From NCBI GenBank assembly GCA_021203065.1, contig JAJQBX010000025.1, positions 1 to 64,000 on the forward strand: a stretch of DNA of 64,000 nt. The letters run 5' to 3'. Positions 17,278-25,515 of this stretch are shown here, one piece after another; the first letter of the stretch is position 1, and each line of letters starts with the position of its first letter. The stretch comes from Oscillospiraceae bacterium (GTDB taxonomy: Bacteria > Bacillota > Clostridia > Oscillospirales > Ruminococcaceae). The position numbers and the translations under genes are program-made. The notes beneath the pieces are model-generated. The model saw only the letters and a program-made list of their open reading frames with translations, ran no database searches and was not told where the DNA came from.

Positions 17278-17466
17278 ATGAAGGCTGTTTCTATGGAGGA
17301 ATTACGTACTGTTGACGGTGGTAAGATCAGATATAGGACTTTGTGCTATGGACTTTATTTCTATGACACAGTAGGTGGTCTTATTTCAGCAAACTTGCAC
17401 TATTCTTGCTGCTCTCAGTGCCGTGCAAACAAGAAGGTTAAGGGCTATTGGTATACATTTGCTTAA
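17278..17466 (+). CDS. Small double-glycine secreted peptide precursor (bacteriocin-like)
   Basis: A 62-residue peptide of no recognised family. The leader MKAVSMEELRTVDGG has the double-glycine form (hydrophobic/acidic EL..V-GG) cut by C39 peptidases. The predicted 47-residue core starts KIRYRTLCYG. It has four Cys (core positions 8, 29, 30, 33), many aromatics and a basic C-terminal half (RANKKVKG), net about +6. A second GG lies inside the core. The ATG at 17278 is 7 bases after GGGAGGT; the frame from 17269 would start inside the ribosome site. The C39 exporter directly downstream supports secretion. Bacteriocin, signalling peptide or RiPP are all possible. No modification or immunity gene is visible. 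Confidence 0.75.
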   Translation: MKAVSMEELRTVDGGKIRYRTLCYGLYFYDTVGGLISANLHYSCCSQCRANKKVKGYWYTFA

Positions 17467-17493
17467 TTCGCATGAGCATTGTGCAAGGGCAAA

Positions 17494-17590
17494 CGTGGAA
17501 GTACTATGAGAGCATCTCATGAGTCAGTCCACGAGCCGTGAGATTGGTTCGGCAAAACTAGCAGTACAGAATAGTTGTCTGCTTTTGCCG
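17494..17590 (+). promoter_or_regulatory. Structured spacer between precursor and exporter
   Basis: CGTGGA/TCCACG (17494-17499, 17528-17533) encloses ATGAGA-GCA-TCTCAT (17506-17520). A second stem, CGGCAAAA/TTTTGCCG (17550-17557, 17583-17590), is extended by GCAG/CTGC. There is no T-run. Such hairpins can stabilise an abundant upstream peptide mRNA or lower exporter expression. No ORF longer than 16 codons lies here. Confidence 0.5.
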
Positions 17591-17629
17591 GACGAATTGC
17601 AACTGATCAACAATATATGAGGTGTTACA

Positions 17630-19891
17630 ATGAGCCGGATTACTTTTGTAAAACAACATGACCAGAGAGATTGTGGTGCAGCTTGTCTTTCTATGATCTC
17701 GGCATACTACGGGTTAAAGCAACCGTTATCAAAATATCGTGAACTGACTAAGACAGACCGTATGGGAACGAATCTCTATGGTTTGGTTGATGGCGCAAAT
17801 AAAATCGGCTTAGAGGCGCAAGCATCCTCCGGGACACCAGAGGATTTGTTTTCAGGCATATCAAGCGGCGAAATCAATTTTCCTTTCATTGCACACATCG
17901 TATCGGATGGTGCACTTCTTCATTATATAGTTGTATTTGAAATAAAAAACGGTATTTTGGTTGTGGGCGACCCGGCAAAAGGGAAAATGCGGATTGATAT
18001 AGAGACGTTTGTCAATTTGTGGACAGGATATATCGTTACATTCAATAAGACTGATGAATTCAAAAAAGGCAACACCCAAAAAGGCAGTATTCTTAAATTT
18101 TTTGGATTGCTAAATGGGCAATACAAGAAGCTTATAGGTGTTCTTATTCTTTCGGGAATAATATCAGCTGTTGGCATTATGGGAGCGTTTGTGTTTGAAT
18201 TGGTTATTGATGACTTTGCGCTTGCAGAAGGATATTACGAAGAAACTGAAGAGGAAAGTGAGGAAGAAGAGGAAGAAGAGCATGATCATGAGGACGAAGG
18301 CGTTATAATGCAACTACTTGAGGAACTTGAAGAGTCGGTTTCAGTTTCAAGCTTCCATCTGATTTTTATTGCGGTTATTTTGTTGTATTTGTTGCAGGGT
18401 TTCATCCAGATGATGCGAGGATATCTGATAGCGTCTGTTTCCCGAAAAATTGATTTGAAGCTGATTCTATCGTATTATTGTCATATCATTGATTTGCCAA
18501 TATCTTCTGTGTCAGTCAGGCAAACAGGAGAGTATATTTCACGATTTTCAGACACCGGGACAATAAGAACCGCAATTTCCAGTGCTACATTGACTTTGGT
18601 TTTGGACTCTATTATGGTAGTTGCGTTTGGAGTAATTCTATTTATGCAGAGCTGGAAACTGGCAATAGTTTCCCTGCTTATAATCGTATTTTATGCAGCA
18701 ACTGTACTAATCTATCGCAAACCATTATCCAATGCAAATCGTCAGGTCATGGAGCAGGATGCAGTAGTTCAATCATACTTGAAAGAAAGCATTGATGGTG
18801 TAGAGACAGTCAAGGCTTCATGCGCCTCTGAACAGGTTGAGGAAGTTGCAACATCGAAGCTCCGCAAGCTTATTAACCTTATTTTCCGAAACAGTGTCTT
18901 ATCTGTTTCTCAGGAAGCTATAGCTGATACAGTGGAGCTTGTTGGAACAATGGTCATTTTATGGCTTGGCTTTTCGATGGTGTTGACTGATCAGACTACA
19001 ATCGGCGAATTGATTACATTTTACGTGTTGGTAGGCTATTTTACTGATCCGATTAAAAATCTTATTGAGTTACAGCCGACCATTCAGACTGCTTTTATAG
19101 CTGTTGACCGTTTGAATGACATTCTGGACTTGCAAAAGGAAGATGAAGACGAAAATTCTGCGCCTTTGGGAACTGTCGAGAAATGGGAAATCAATAACAT
19201 AGATTTCAGATATGGCAACCGAAAATTAACTCTTAATGATGTCAGTATTTCCATTTCAAAAGGTGAGAAAATAGCGATAATCGGTGAGAGTGGAAGTGGA
19301 AAAACAACGTTGGCAAAATTGCTTCTGCGCTTTTACGATGCCGAAAAGGGTGAAATTCTCGCCGACGGAAAGCAGATTCAGACAATATCGCTCTCTTCAT
19401 TGCGTCAGGCTATCGTTTACATAGACCAGAACACGTTTTTGTTTGCAGATACAGTAAAGAACAATCTGCTTATAGGAAATCAGGCTACCGACGAGGAAAT
19501 TGCCGAAGCCTGTAAAATTGCTCATGCAGATGAGTTTATAGAGAATCTGCCTTTTGGCTATGATACTCCCTTGGATGAGAACGGCTCGAATCTTTCCGGT
19601 GGTCAATGTCAGAGACTTGCAATAGCTCGTGCAATATTGAGAAAACCTCAGCTACTTATTCTGGATGAGGCGACAAGCAATCTTGACACCATCACTGAAA
19701 GTGGAATAAAAGACACCGTCTTCGGACTTAACGAAGATCTCAGCTGTATTATCATAGCGCATCGCCTTTCGACAATCAGGAATTGCGACCGGATTTATGT
19801 GATGGATAATGGTCACATAATCGAAAGCGGGACTCATGATGAGCTTATTACTGCAAATGGTAAATACGCAAGACTGTGGGAAAATCAATAG
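17630..19891 (+). CDS. Peptidase-containing ABC exporter (C39 type)
   Basis: Combined protease and exporter that removes double-glycine leaders and pumps the peptide out. Residues 1-140 are a C39 peptidase with DCGAACLSM (Cys15), His98 (LLHYIVV) and Asp114 (VVGDPAKG) as catalytic triad. Residues about 155-490 are the six-TM domain. The ATPase has Walker A GESGSGKTT, signature NLSGGQCQR, Walker B LLILDEATSNLD and H-loop IIAHRLST. Odd: the loop after TM1 (about 200-236) contains a run of 15 or more Glu/Asp/His residues. It starts 163 bp after the precursor gene and is AT-richer than surrounding genes. 753 residues is normal plus this insert. Confidence 0.93.
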   Translation: MSRITFVKQHDQRDCGAACLSMISAYYGLKQPLSKYRELTKTDRMGTNLYGLVDGANKIGLEAQASSGTPEDLFSGISSGEINFPFIAHIVSDGALLHYIVVFEIKNGILVVGDPAKGKMRIDIETFVNLWTGYIVTFNKTDEFKKGNTQKGSILKFFGLLNGQYKKLIGVLILSGIISAVGIMGAFVFELVIDDFALAEGYYEETEEESEEEEEEEHDHEDEGVIMQLLEELEESVSVSSFHLIFIAVILLYLLQGFIQMMRGYLIASVSRKIDLKLILSYYCHIIDLPISSVSVRQTGEYISRFSDTGTIRTAISSATLTLVLDSIMVVAFGVILFMQSWKLAIVSLLIIVFYAATVLIYRKPLSNANRQVMEQDAVVQSYLKESIDGVETVKASCASEQVEEVATSKLRKLINLIFRNSVLSVSQEAIADTVELVGTMVILWLGFSMVLTDQTTIGELITFYVLVGYFTDPIKNLIELQPTIQTAFIAVDRLNDILDLQKEDEDENSAPLGTVEKWEINNIDFRYGNRKLTLNDVSISISKGEKIAIIGESGSGKTTLAKLLLRFYDAEKGEILADGKQIQTISLSSLRQAIVYIDQNTFLFADTVKNNLLIGNQATDEEIAEACKIAHADEFIENLPFGYDTPLDENGSNLSGGQCQRLAIARAILRKPQLLILDEATSNLDTITESGIKDTVFGLNEDLSCIIIAHRLSTIRNCDRIYVMDNGHIIESGTHDELITANGKYARLWENQ

Positions 19892-19905
19892 ATAAATAGC
19901 ATATA

Positions 19906-19936
19906 AAAACCGTCCACAGAGTATACGGACGGTTTT
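19906..19936. terminator. Bidirectional terminator
   Basis: AAAACCGTCC pairs perfectly with GGACGGTTTT; it closes the peptide cassette and the convergent lipoprotein gene. Confidence 0.85.
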
Positions 19937-19955
19937 ATTATGTCGTAAAGAGGAT

Positions 19956-21329
19956 TTACCTACTCGACACCACTTCCACCTGCGCATTCGGATTCACCTT
20001 AGTCCCGTTAATCTCCACCAGCACATACCAATACGCCATATCAGCGGTGGAGACTTCGGGGTAGTCGTCATTGATATAGATGGTATAGTTCCGGTCTTCG
20101 TCCCTTGTGACGTCAGTCACATACGGGTTGATACTGCCGCTGGGCTCTTCTAAAACGAGAAGAATCAGGTCGTTACTCTTGAACCACTCATCAGTATACT
20201 TCGCCGTTAAGAGCTCCCAAGTGGTGTCGACGTTATCTGCAATGGTAAGACCCATCTCGTCATGGACGCTTTCAAGCTCGTTTTGGGAACGGATGACGAC
20301 ACTTACCGGGAAAGAAGCAATTCCGCCGTCGCTTTCGGCGGGGACGGTGTAGTAGTCAAACTCCACTGTGCCGGTCGTATACCACGGCTTCTCGCCATCA
20401 TAGTCATAATCTGCGCCTGCGAACTGGTAGCCATAGACACCTGAAATTGCGTCGAGGAGCTCGCCCGAGCTTGAGCCGTAGCTGACAATCACGTTGTCAA
20501 GCAGGAAGAAGTGCGTAGGACTTGCGTAGTCGATTCCGATGGTGTAGTCCTCGCCTGAGTAGAAGCTGGCACTCGCCGAGTACCTCGAAGCCTCGTCCAG
20601 TGCTTCATACTCGTCCGGGTATTCATAAAGATAGATAACCTCGTCGTTCGAGACAACCAGCATGCATGCGCTGACAGTCTCCTTGAGATAGTCCCGACCG
20701 GTGTCTGAGCAGTATTTATAGCTGACGCTATAGCCTGCGTCCCAGAGGGCATAGATAAGCTCGTTTGCATAGACGGGTCTGTAGTAGTCGCTCCCTGCGC
20801 CGGCAAACTCAGTGCCGAGGATTGCGTTCAGGTCCTGCAAAAGCTCTCCCGTTTCGGAGCAATAGAAGATGATATTAGAGCCGTTCAGCCAGAAGTGAAC
20901 AGGGTAGACGTATTCATATTCGGTGACGCTTCCGTCGCTTCCGTAAAAAGTAGTTCCTCCGGCGTCGAACTGAGAAGCGACAGCAGCTGCGGCTTCCTCG
21001 GAATCGTATTCATAGATGTCGATATATTGGTCATTTTCGAGGATATACCCCGTCCCGCCATTTGATTCGTAGTTATTGGTGTCGAAATCTCTTTCGGTGT
21101 AGGAGTATACCCCCTCAAACACCGCAACGATGTCCACTTTCCCGACAGTAACACTGCCGGGCACGGCTCCATCCTCCGTTGCGGAAGCAGTGACCGAAGC
21201 GTCTTCACTCACAAGAGTGCTTTCAGTAGTAGCCTCGGTAGTCACCTCCGGCTCGTTCTCCTGCGAACCGCAAGCGGTGAGGGATAAAAGCATGGATAAA
21301 GCCAAAGCTATTGATAAAATTCTTTTCAT
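19956..21329 (-). CDS. Lipoprotein with internal duplication, unknown function
   Basis: Not recognised. The signal peptide ends LTAC with Cys20, followed by a Thr/Glu/Ser linker to about 55. Two related units of about 130 residues follow. Each has a helix rich in Asp/Glu/Ala (YDSEEAAAAVASQFDAGGT; PDEYEALDEASRYSASASF), a 'PxHFWL/FFLL-N-I' strand and a 'SGELLxxLxxxxGxxFAGA' end. The C-terminal 140 residues (FPVSVVIRSQNELESVHDEM...) resemble the protease-complex-like domains seen on Clostridial lipoproteins, but this is a guess. GAAAGGAG lies 9 bases before the ATG. Location outside the membrane is the only safe statement. Confidence 0.75.
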   Translation of the reverse strand: MKRILSIALALSMLLSLTACGSQENEPEVTTEATTESTLVSEDASVTASATEDGAVPGSVTVGKVDIVAVFEGVYSYTERDFDTNNYESNGGTGYILENDQYIDIYEYDSEEAAAAVASQFDAGGTTFYGSDGSVTEYEYVYPVHFWLNGSNIIFYCSETGELLQDLNAILGTEFAGAGSDYYRPVYANELIYALWDAGYSVSYKYCSDTGRDYLKETVSACMLVVSNDEVIYLYEYPDEYEALDEASRYSASASFYSGEDYTIGIDYASPTHFFLLDNVIVSYGSSSGELLDAISGVYGYQFAGADYDYDGEKPWYTTGTVEFDYYTVPAESDGGIASFPVSVVIRSQNELESVHDEMGLTIADNVDTTWELLTAKYTDEWFKSNDLILLVLEEPSGSINPYVTDVTRDEDRNYTIYINDDYPEVSTADMAYWYVLVEINGTKVNPNAQVEVVSSR

Positions 21330-21353
21330 AGTAATTGTTCTCCTTTCGCAGTA

Positions 21354-21448
21354 ATGGCTCCCCTGACAAGGGGAGCTGTCAGCGAAGCTGACTGAGGGGT
21401 GCTATTTCCGCCGGAGGCGGAAATAGCAAGTTTGCCAAAGGCAAACTT
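21354..21448. repeat. Hairpin repeat family R1, copy b
   Basis: GGCTCCCCT/AGGGGAGC stem, CAGCGAAGCTG, ACTGAGGGGT, then two further perfect hairpins: GCTATTTCCG/CGGAAATAGC and AAGTTTGCC/GGCAAACTT. It lies upstream of the lipoprotein gene. Confidence 0.85.
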
Positions 21449-21510
21449 CAATTCCCAATTATAATACACATCAAATCGTGAAATTATTGCATTCTCTCAA
21501 AAAAAGTAAT

Positions 21511-21549
21511 GGGCGGAGAAGTTCGTTTTGCGAACTTCAATATCCGCCC
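21511..21549. repeat. Nested inverted repeat (related to 36-54)
   Basis: Outer arms GGGCGGA/TCCGCCC enclose GAAGTTCG/CGAACTTC. It lies just after the stop of the P-type-like gene (minus strand) and could end that transcript, but no T-run is seen. Confidence 0.55.
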
Positions 21550-21560
21550 TACATTATATT

Positions 21561-24107
21561 TTACGTTCTTGAAATTGATTGCACAATCGCCGTAACCGCT
21601 GTCCAGATGAGGTTGTAGACCAGCACCACCGTCGCTGTGAGCATGCCTCCGAACGAATCGGCTATGGCAAGCACCACTGCAAGTATTACGCCCAAGATTG
21701 AGGCAAGAGCCTGAATGGTGACGCCTACTGCGGCTGAACGTTGGAGCTTCTTTGTTCCGCAGAGGAGCATTGCAAGGGAGGAAAATCTTCCCGAATAGAT
21801 CATAGGCGAGGACATCGACGCCACATATGAGGTCTGCGCATCGTAATCTGAGTGATACCTGAACGGCAGGAGCTTGAATATCGTCGGCTTTACTGCGAAT
21901 AGCTCAGAGAGCTTTGTGATGCTTAAGAGCGAATCGACCGAGCGGAGGATAACCGTCACATTCTGCCTGTCAAGGTCTCTTAAAGCCCTTGAAACGGAGA
22001 GCGATGCTTTCATCTTGACTACGTATATCATCGCCAGTGCTCCGCCAATAGAGAGGTAGACAATGCTGTCGCCCTTGGCATAGGACTGCTCTTTTTCAGG
22101 AGTCGGAAGACCCTCGATAGAGTGGCTCTCCATAAGAGTGCGGTTTCCGAAGAGGACTCTCTGGTTCTCAATCCAGCCGGAAAGCCCCAAGCCGTCCTCA
22201 TAAATGTAGCTTTCAACCGGATATAGCATCTCAGTCTTGCCCTTGATGGTCTTGTAGAATGCCGGGCGAAGAATACTTTCCGTCTGACAGCAAAGGGAAG
22301 CGGCATAGAGGATGCCCTCCTCGATAGGGGTCTTTCTTACGGGCTTTATGTTGACAATTTCGACCATTCCGTCAGGGAAGAGGTCGACGGCGTCTATAAG
22401 AACGGAATTGGTGTCGGCAAATTTGTCGACAGCCGAATAGCCGAGCATCACTGCCGACGACTGCAGATACTTCTTCGAGCCCTTTGCAAGGGGGATATTC
22501 GTGACAAGCATCATTCCCATAGCCGAGCAGAGAGCCATTGCCCCTGCGGCGCAGGAAAGCGCATAGTAGATTCTTCCCGCTGTGTCGGTGATATTGACCG
22601 GATAGAGGAAAGCGGTGATGACACCGACGATTATCGAGATAACCGTCACAATCGGGACATAAACCTTGCAGAAGGAGTCGGTAAGGTCGGCTGAATAGCT
22701 GTTCTTGATGAAATCGGTCACGAATTCGGTTTTTCTTGAGGTGGAGAGTGACGGGAAGTCGGTTAGAGCACCCTTTGTGAACTTACTTGCAACCTCCTCG
22801 TCGTCAATGTGTATGGCGGCATACTTTGAATATCCGCCGGAAATATATCTGAAATTGCGCTCGGTTCTCGTGACTATAAGAAGCTTTCCGATGGTGTTGA
22901 CAAGAAGCCCGAGTATTGAAACGCTGATATAGACGTTTGCAAGCTTCATTTCGACAACCTGCGAGTCGGCTAAAAGTGCAACAGCTGAAACAAGGCTGAA
23001 TATCATCGAGATTGCGGCAAGGCTGTCGCTGTCCGCTTTCATTGTGAAGAGCTTTTTGAGTCCCACTGAGATGACGGTGTAGGACACAAAGCAAGCGATA
23101 AGCCCCAAGATAACGTTTGCGAATACATAGGAGGTTGCCTGAGTTAATATTGAAATAAGGCTCAGCCCCATGTCGGTTGCAATCGTTATGTATGCCGACA
23201 GAAGCGAAGTGATGACGAGTGCGCAAAGCCTCACAACAAGGCTTGACTTGAGAGAGGAAATGCTCTTCGCCATCTCCTGCGCCTGATCGAAGCTTTCGAA
23301 GTCGTCTATAGTCTTCTTCTCCTGCTTCTTCTCTTCATCCTCGGACTCTGCGATGAACTGCTTCACCCTCTCACGACGCTTGGCGTTGAGATAGGCGAGC
23401 TTCTCCTCCTCGGTGGCGTTTTCGTCAAGACCAACCTCGGTGTTCGGGATAATCTTCTTTTCCATCCCGAGGTCTATATCCTCAATCGAAGCACGGTTTA
23501 CCGGGTCGACGTTTTGCCTCTTTGGCTTCGGAGTGCCACGCTCCTTTTTGAGCTTGAGAAGATCCTGCATTATGAGCTCATCGGCGTTCTTGCCGGTTAT
23601 CGGGTGAATCTCCGGCTCGCTTGATGAAGTTCTTTTCACGGGTGTTGGCTCTGGCTCAGGTTCGGGCTCAGGCTCAGGCTCTGGCATCTTTGCCGGCTTC
23701 TCCAAGATCTTTTCCATCTCGACAGTGCCCTTGACCGTTTCGCTTCCGTGGCGGAGATTGAGATCCTCGGCAAGGTCTTCATGAGACTCGTGCACAAGCG
23801 AATCAAGAGCTGAACCGGCAGCTGCAGGCTCTGAAACCGTCGGCTCAAAGGGATACCTTGGCTTCGGAGCTTCGGTGGAGGCAACCGCCTCGTCGAGCAT
23901 CGACGGGTCGAAAACAAAGCTGTTGTCGCCGACCTCCAAAACGTCCTCAATGACCTCGGTTTTTGCAGGTGTAGTTTGCTTCCCGGTGCCGTTCAGCAGG
24001 GCATCGAGGTCAAAGCTATCATCGCTGACGCTTCCGGACGCCTTTCCGGTTGTTTTATTTGAGTATTCTTCGAGTATATCCTCAATAGACAGATTTTTAT
24101 CAGACAT
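21561..24107 (-). CDS. Degenerate P-type-ATPase-like membrane protein
   Basis: 848 residues. Residues 1-285 are hydrophilic and low-complexity, with a Pro-Glu repeat at 142-155. The rest follows the P1B/P-type ATPase plan: TM pairs from about 290, 'GLKKLFTMKADSDSLAAIS' at 349-367 like the pre-TM3 loop, TMs at about 480-540, then P/N-domain-like sequence including 'LSGWIENQRVLFGNRTLM' and a final TM pair. The phosphorylation motif DKTGT is replaced by DAVDL (Asp572), TGD by RSVD, and GDGxND is absent; the actuator TGE is also missing. It is therefore probably not an ion pump; a structural, regulatory or envelope role is inference. It follows rlmB by 41 bp on the same strand. Confidence 0.72.
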   Translation of the reverse strand: MSDKNLSIEDILEEYSNKTTGKASGSVSDDSFDLDALLNGTGKQTTPAKTEVIEDVLEVGDNSFVFDPSMLDEAVASTEAPKPRYPFEPTVSEPAAAGSALDSLVHESHEDLAEDLNLRHGSETVKGTVEMEKILEKPAKMPEPEPEPEPEPEPTPVKRTSSSEPEIHPITGKNADELIMQDLLKLKKERGTPKPKRQNVDPVNRASIEDIDLGMEKKIIPNTEVGLDENATEEEKLAYLNAKRRERVKQFIAESEDEEKKQEKKTIDDFESFDQAQEMAKSISSLKSSLVVRLCALVITSLLSAYITIATDMGLSLISILTQATSYVFANVILGLIACFVSYTVISVGLKKLFTMKADSDSLAAISMIFSLVSAVALLADSQVVEMKLANVYISVSILGLLVNTIGKLLIVTRTERNFRYISGGYSKYAAIHIDDEEVASKFTKGALTDFPSLSTSRKTEFVTDFIKNSYSADLTDSFCKVYVPIVTVISIIVGVITAFLYPVNITDTAGRIYYALSCAAGAMALCSAMGMMLVTNIPLAKGSKKYLQSSAVMLGYSAVDKFADTNSVLIDAVDLFPDGMVEIVNIKPVRKTPIEEGILYAASLCCQTESILRPAFYKTIKGKTEMLYPVESYIYEDGLGLSGWIENQRVLFGNRTLMESHSIEGLPTPEKEQSYAKGDSIVYLSIGGALAMIYVVKMKASLSVSRALRDLDRQNVTVILRSVDSLLSITKLSELFAVKPTIFKLLPFRYHSDYDAQTSYVASMSSPMIYSGRFSSLAMLLCGTKKLQRSAAVGVTIQALASILGVILAVVLAIADSFGGMLTATVVLVYNLIWTAVTAIVQSISRT

Positions 24108-24148
24108 TTTGACCTCCGGAAAAATTTTATATAAACTTGATACTTATA

Positions 24149-25006
24149 TTACTTTTTTGACCTCTGGCGGAGAACCTCATACATGAATATTCCAGCCGCA
24201 ACAGAAGCGTTGAGGGAGTTGACCTTTCCCTTCAGCGGCAGGCTCAGCATGAAGTCGCACTTTTCGCTGACAAGCCGTCCCATGCCCTCGCCCTCAGAGC
24301 CTATCACAAGCCCTATAGGACCGGTTAAGTCCGCCTTGTCATACTGCTCGCCCTTGGCGTCGGTGCCGTAAATCCAGACTCCGTTTTCTTTCAGCTCGTC
24401 AATAGCGGCAGGGATATTCGGGACTCTTGCCACAGGAAGCCAGCTTGCAGCTCCTGCAGAGGTCTTGTAGACCGTTCCGCTTAATGACGCCGACCGTCTC
24501 TTCGGAATTATGATCCCGTGAGCACCCGAGCACTCAGCAGTTCTTATGATAGCTCCCAAGTTGTGCGGGTCGTTGATTTCATCGCAGATGATTATGAACG
24601 GGTCTTCGCCACGGCTCTTGGCAAGCTCAAGTATATCGGAAATCTCCACATACTTGGCGCATGCGCCCATTGCGACAACTCCCTGATGGTTGGTCATCCG
24701 TGACATCGCCGTCAGCTTTTCGTGGCTCACCTGCTTTGTGACGATTCCACGCTCCTTTGCGAGCTGGACGATGACCGCAATTGAGCCGGTAGCCTCCTTG
24801 TCGATGTAGATGGTGTCAAGCGGCTTTTCCGCCTTTAATGCCTCGATAACCGGGTTTCTTCCGACAATCATCTCTACGGGATAATCCTCATCCTGATGCA
24901 TATCCTCACGCTTGTCAGGCTTTCTTTGGTCGGGCTTCTTACTATTATTGTATCTTTTATCGCCGTTATGGCTGTTATTTTTGCGGTAATTCGAATTTTT
25001 GTCCAT
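24149..25006 (-). CDS. rlmB: 23S rRNA 2'-O-ribose methyltransferase (RlmB/TrmH family)
   Basis: SpoU/TrmH-type SAM-dependent methyltransferase of the trefoil-knot fold, expected to methylate the ribose of a guanosine in 23S rRNA. The substrate-binding domain VGRNPVIEALKAEKPLDTIYIDKEA is at about 48-73. Catalytic-domain motifs are visible: DEINDPHNLGAIIRTAECSG (motif 1), IGLVIGSEGEGM (motif 2) and LPLKGKVNSLNASVAAGIFM (motif 3). A basic Asn/Lys-rich N-terminal tail of about 40 residues precedes it. AGGGGA before the ATG at 25006 supports the start. It probably leads an operon with the P-type-like gene. Confidence 0.93.
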   Translation of the reverse strand: MDKNSNYRKNNSHNGDKRYNNSKKPDQRKPDKREDMHQDEDYPVEMIVGRNPVIEALKAEKPLDTIYIDKEATGSIAVIVQLAKERGIVTKQVSHEKLTAMSRMTNHQGVVAMGACAKYVEISDILELAKSRGEDPFIIICDEINDPHNLGAIIRTAECSGAHGIIIPKRRSASLSGTVYKTSAGAASWLPVARVPNIPAAIDELKENGVWIYGTDAKGEQYDKADLTGPIGLVIGSEGEGMGRLVSEKCDFMLSLPLKGKVNSLNASVAAGIFMYEVLRQRSKK

Positions 25007-25163
25007 ATGTCGTCCCCTGAATATATTTATACAAAGCTATTATATCACATGTACGTCGCAAATAAAAGCACTTTTTCAAATATTTTTTGCATTTTTCGGG
25101 AAGTAAAAACACTTAAGAAAGAGTATGCACTTTGATTGCATATAAGTCCGGAATTTCTCCCTT

Positions 25164-25194
25164 CAAAACAGAAAAGCCCGCAAAACTGCGGGCT
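25164..25194 (-). terminator. Terminator of the ECF sigma/amidase operon
   Basis: On the minus strand AGCCCGCA-GTTT-TGCGGGCT is followed by TTTTCTGTTTT. It lies about 320 bp after the last gene of that operon and before rlmB. Confidence 0.65.
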
Positions 25195-25199
25195 CATCC

Positions 25200-25510
25200 A
25201 ATTAATATTCTCCTAAAATGTACTCTTTTCCGATCCTGAAACCTCCGGCAAAAACCGCATAAATCCGACATCCTGAAAAATTCTGGGTTGAAAGCTCCCT
25301 GAAAAAGGCATGTATATCTTAAATATACGTAAAGTAAACCTGACACCTTATGTTCGGTTTAAAACCAAACGTCGCAGAATCGCCGGTTTCTCAACTTTTA
25401 AACGGAGTTTTCAACAGGAAAGCTTAATTAAAGTTCCAACTTTCAACAGTTTCAACGGACTTTTCAACAGGGAAGTTGAAAAAGAGGGTATACTGAGGGT
25501 ATAATCACCG
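25200..25510. repeat. Gene-free stretch with TTTTCAAC inverted repeats
   Basis: No credible gene. Several TTTTCAACAG motifs occur at 25407-25418, 25441-25449 and 25461-25470. TTTTCAAC (25461-25468) and GTTGAAAA (25475-25482) form a perfect 8-bp inverted repeat with a 6-nt loop. The stretch would be a 3' untranslated region of the lipoprotein gene at 25516 (minus strand). No DnaA-box array was seen, so an origin is not supported. Confidence 0.4.
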
Positions 25511-25515
25511 CCCCC

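Noticed and set aside
25400-25510. Replication origin suggested by TTTTCAACAG motifs
   Set aside because: No DnaA boxes, dnaA/dnaN genes or AT-rich unwinding element are nearby.
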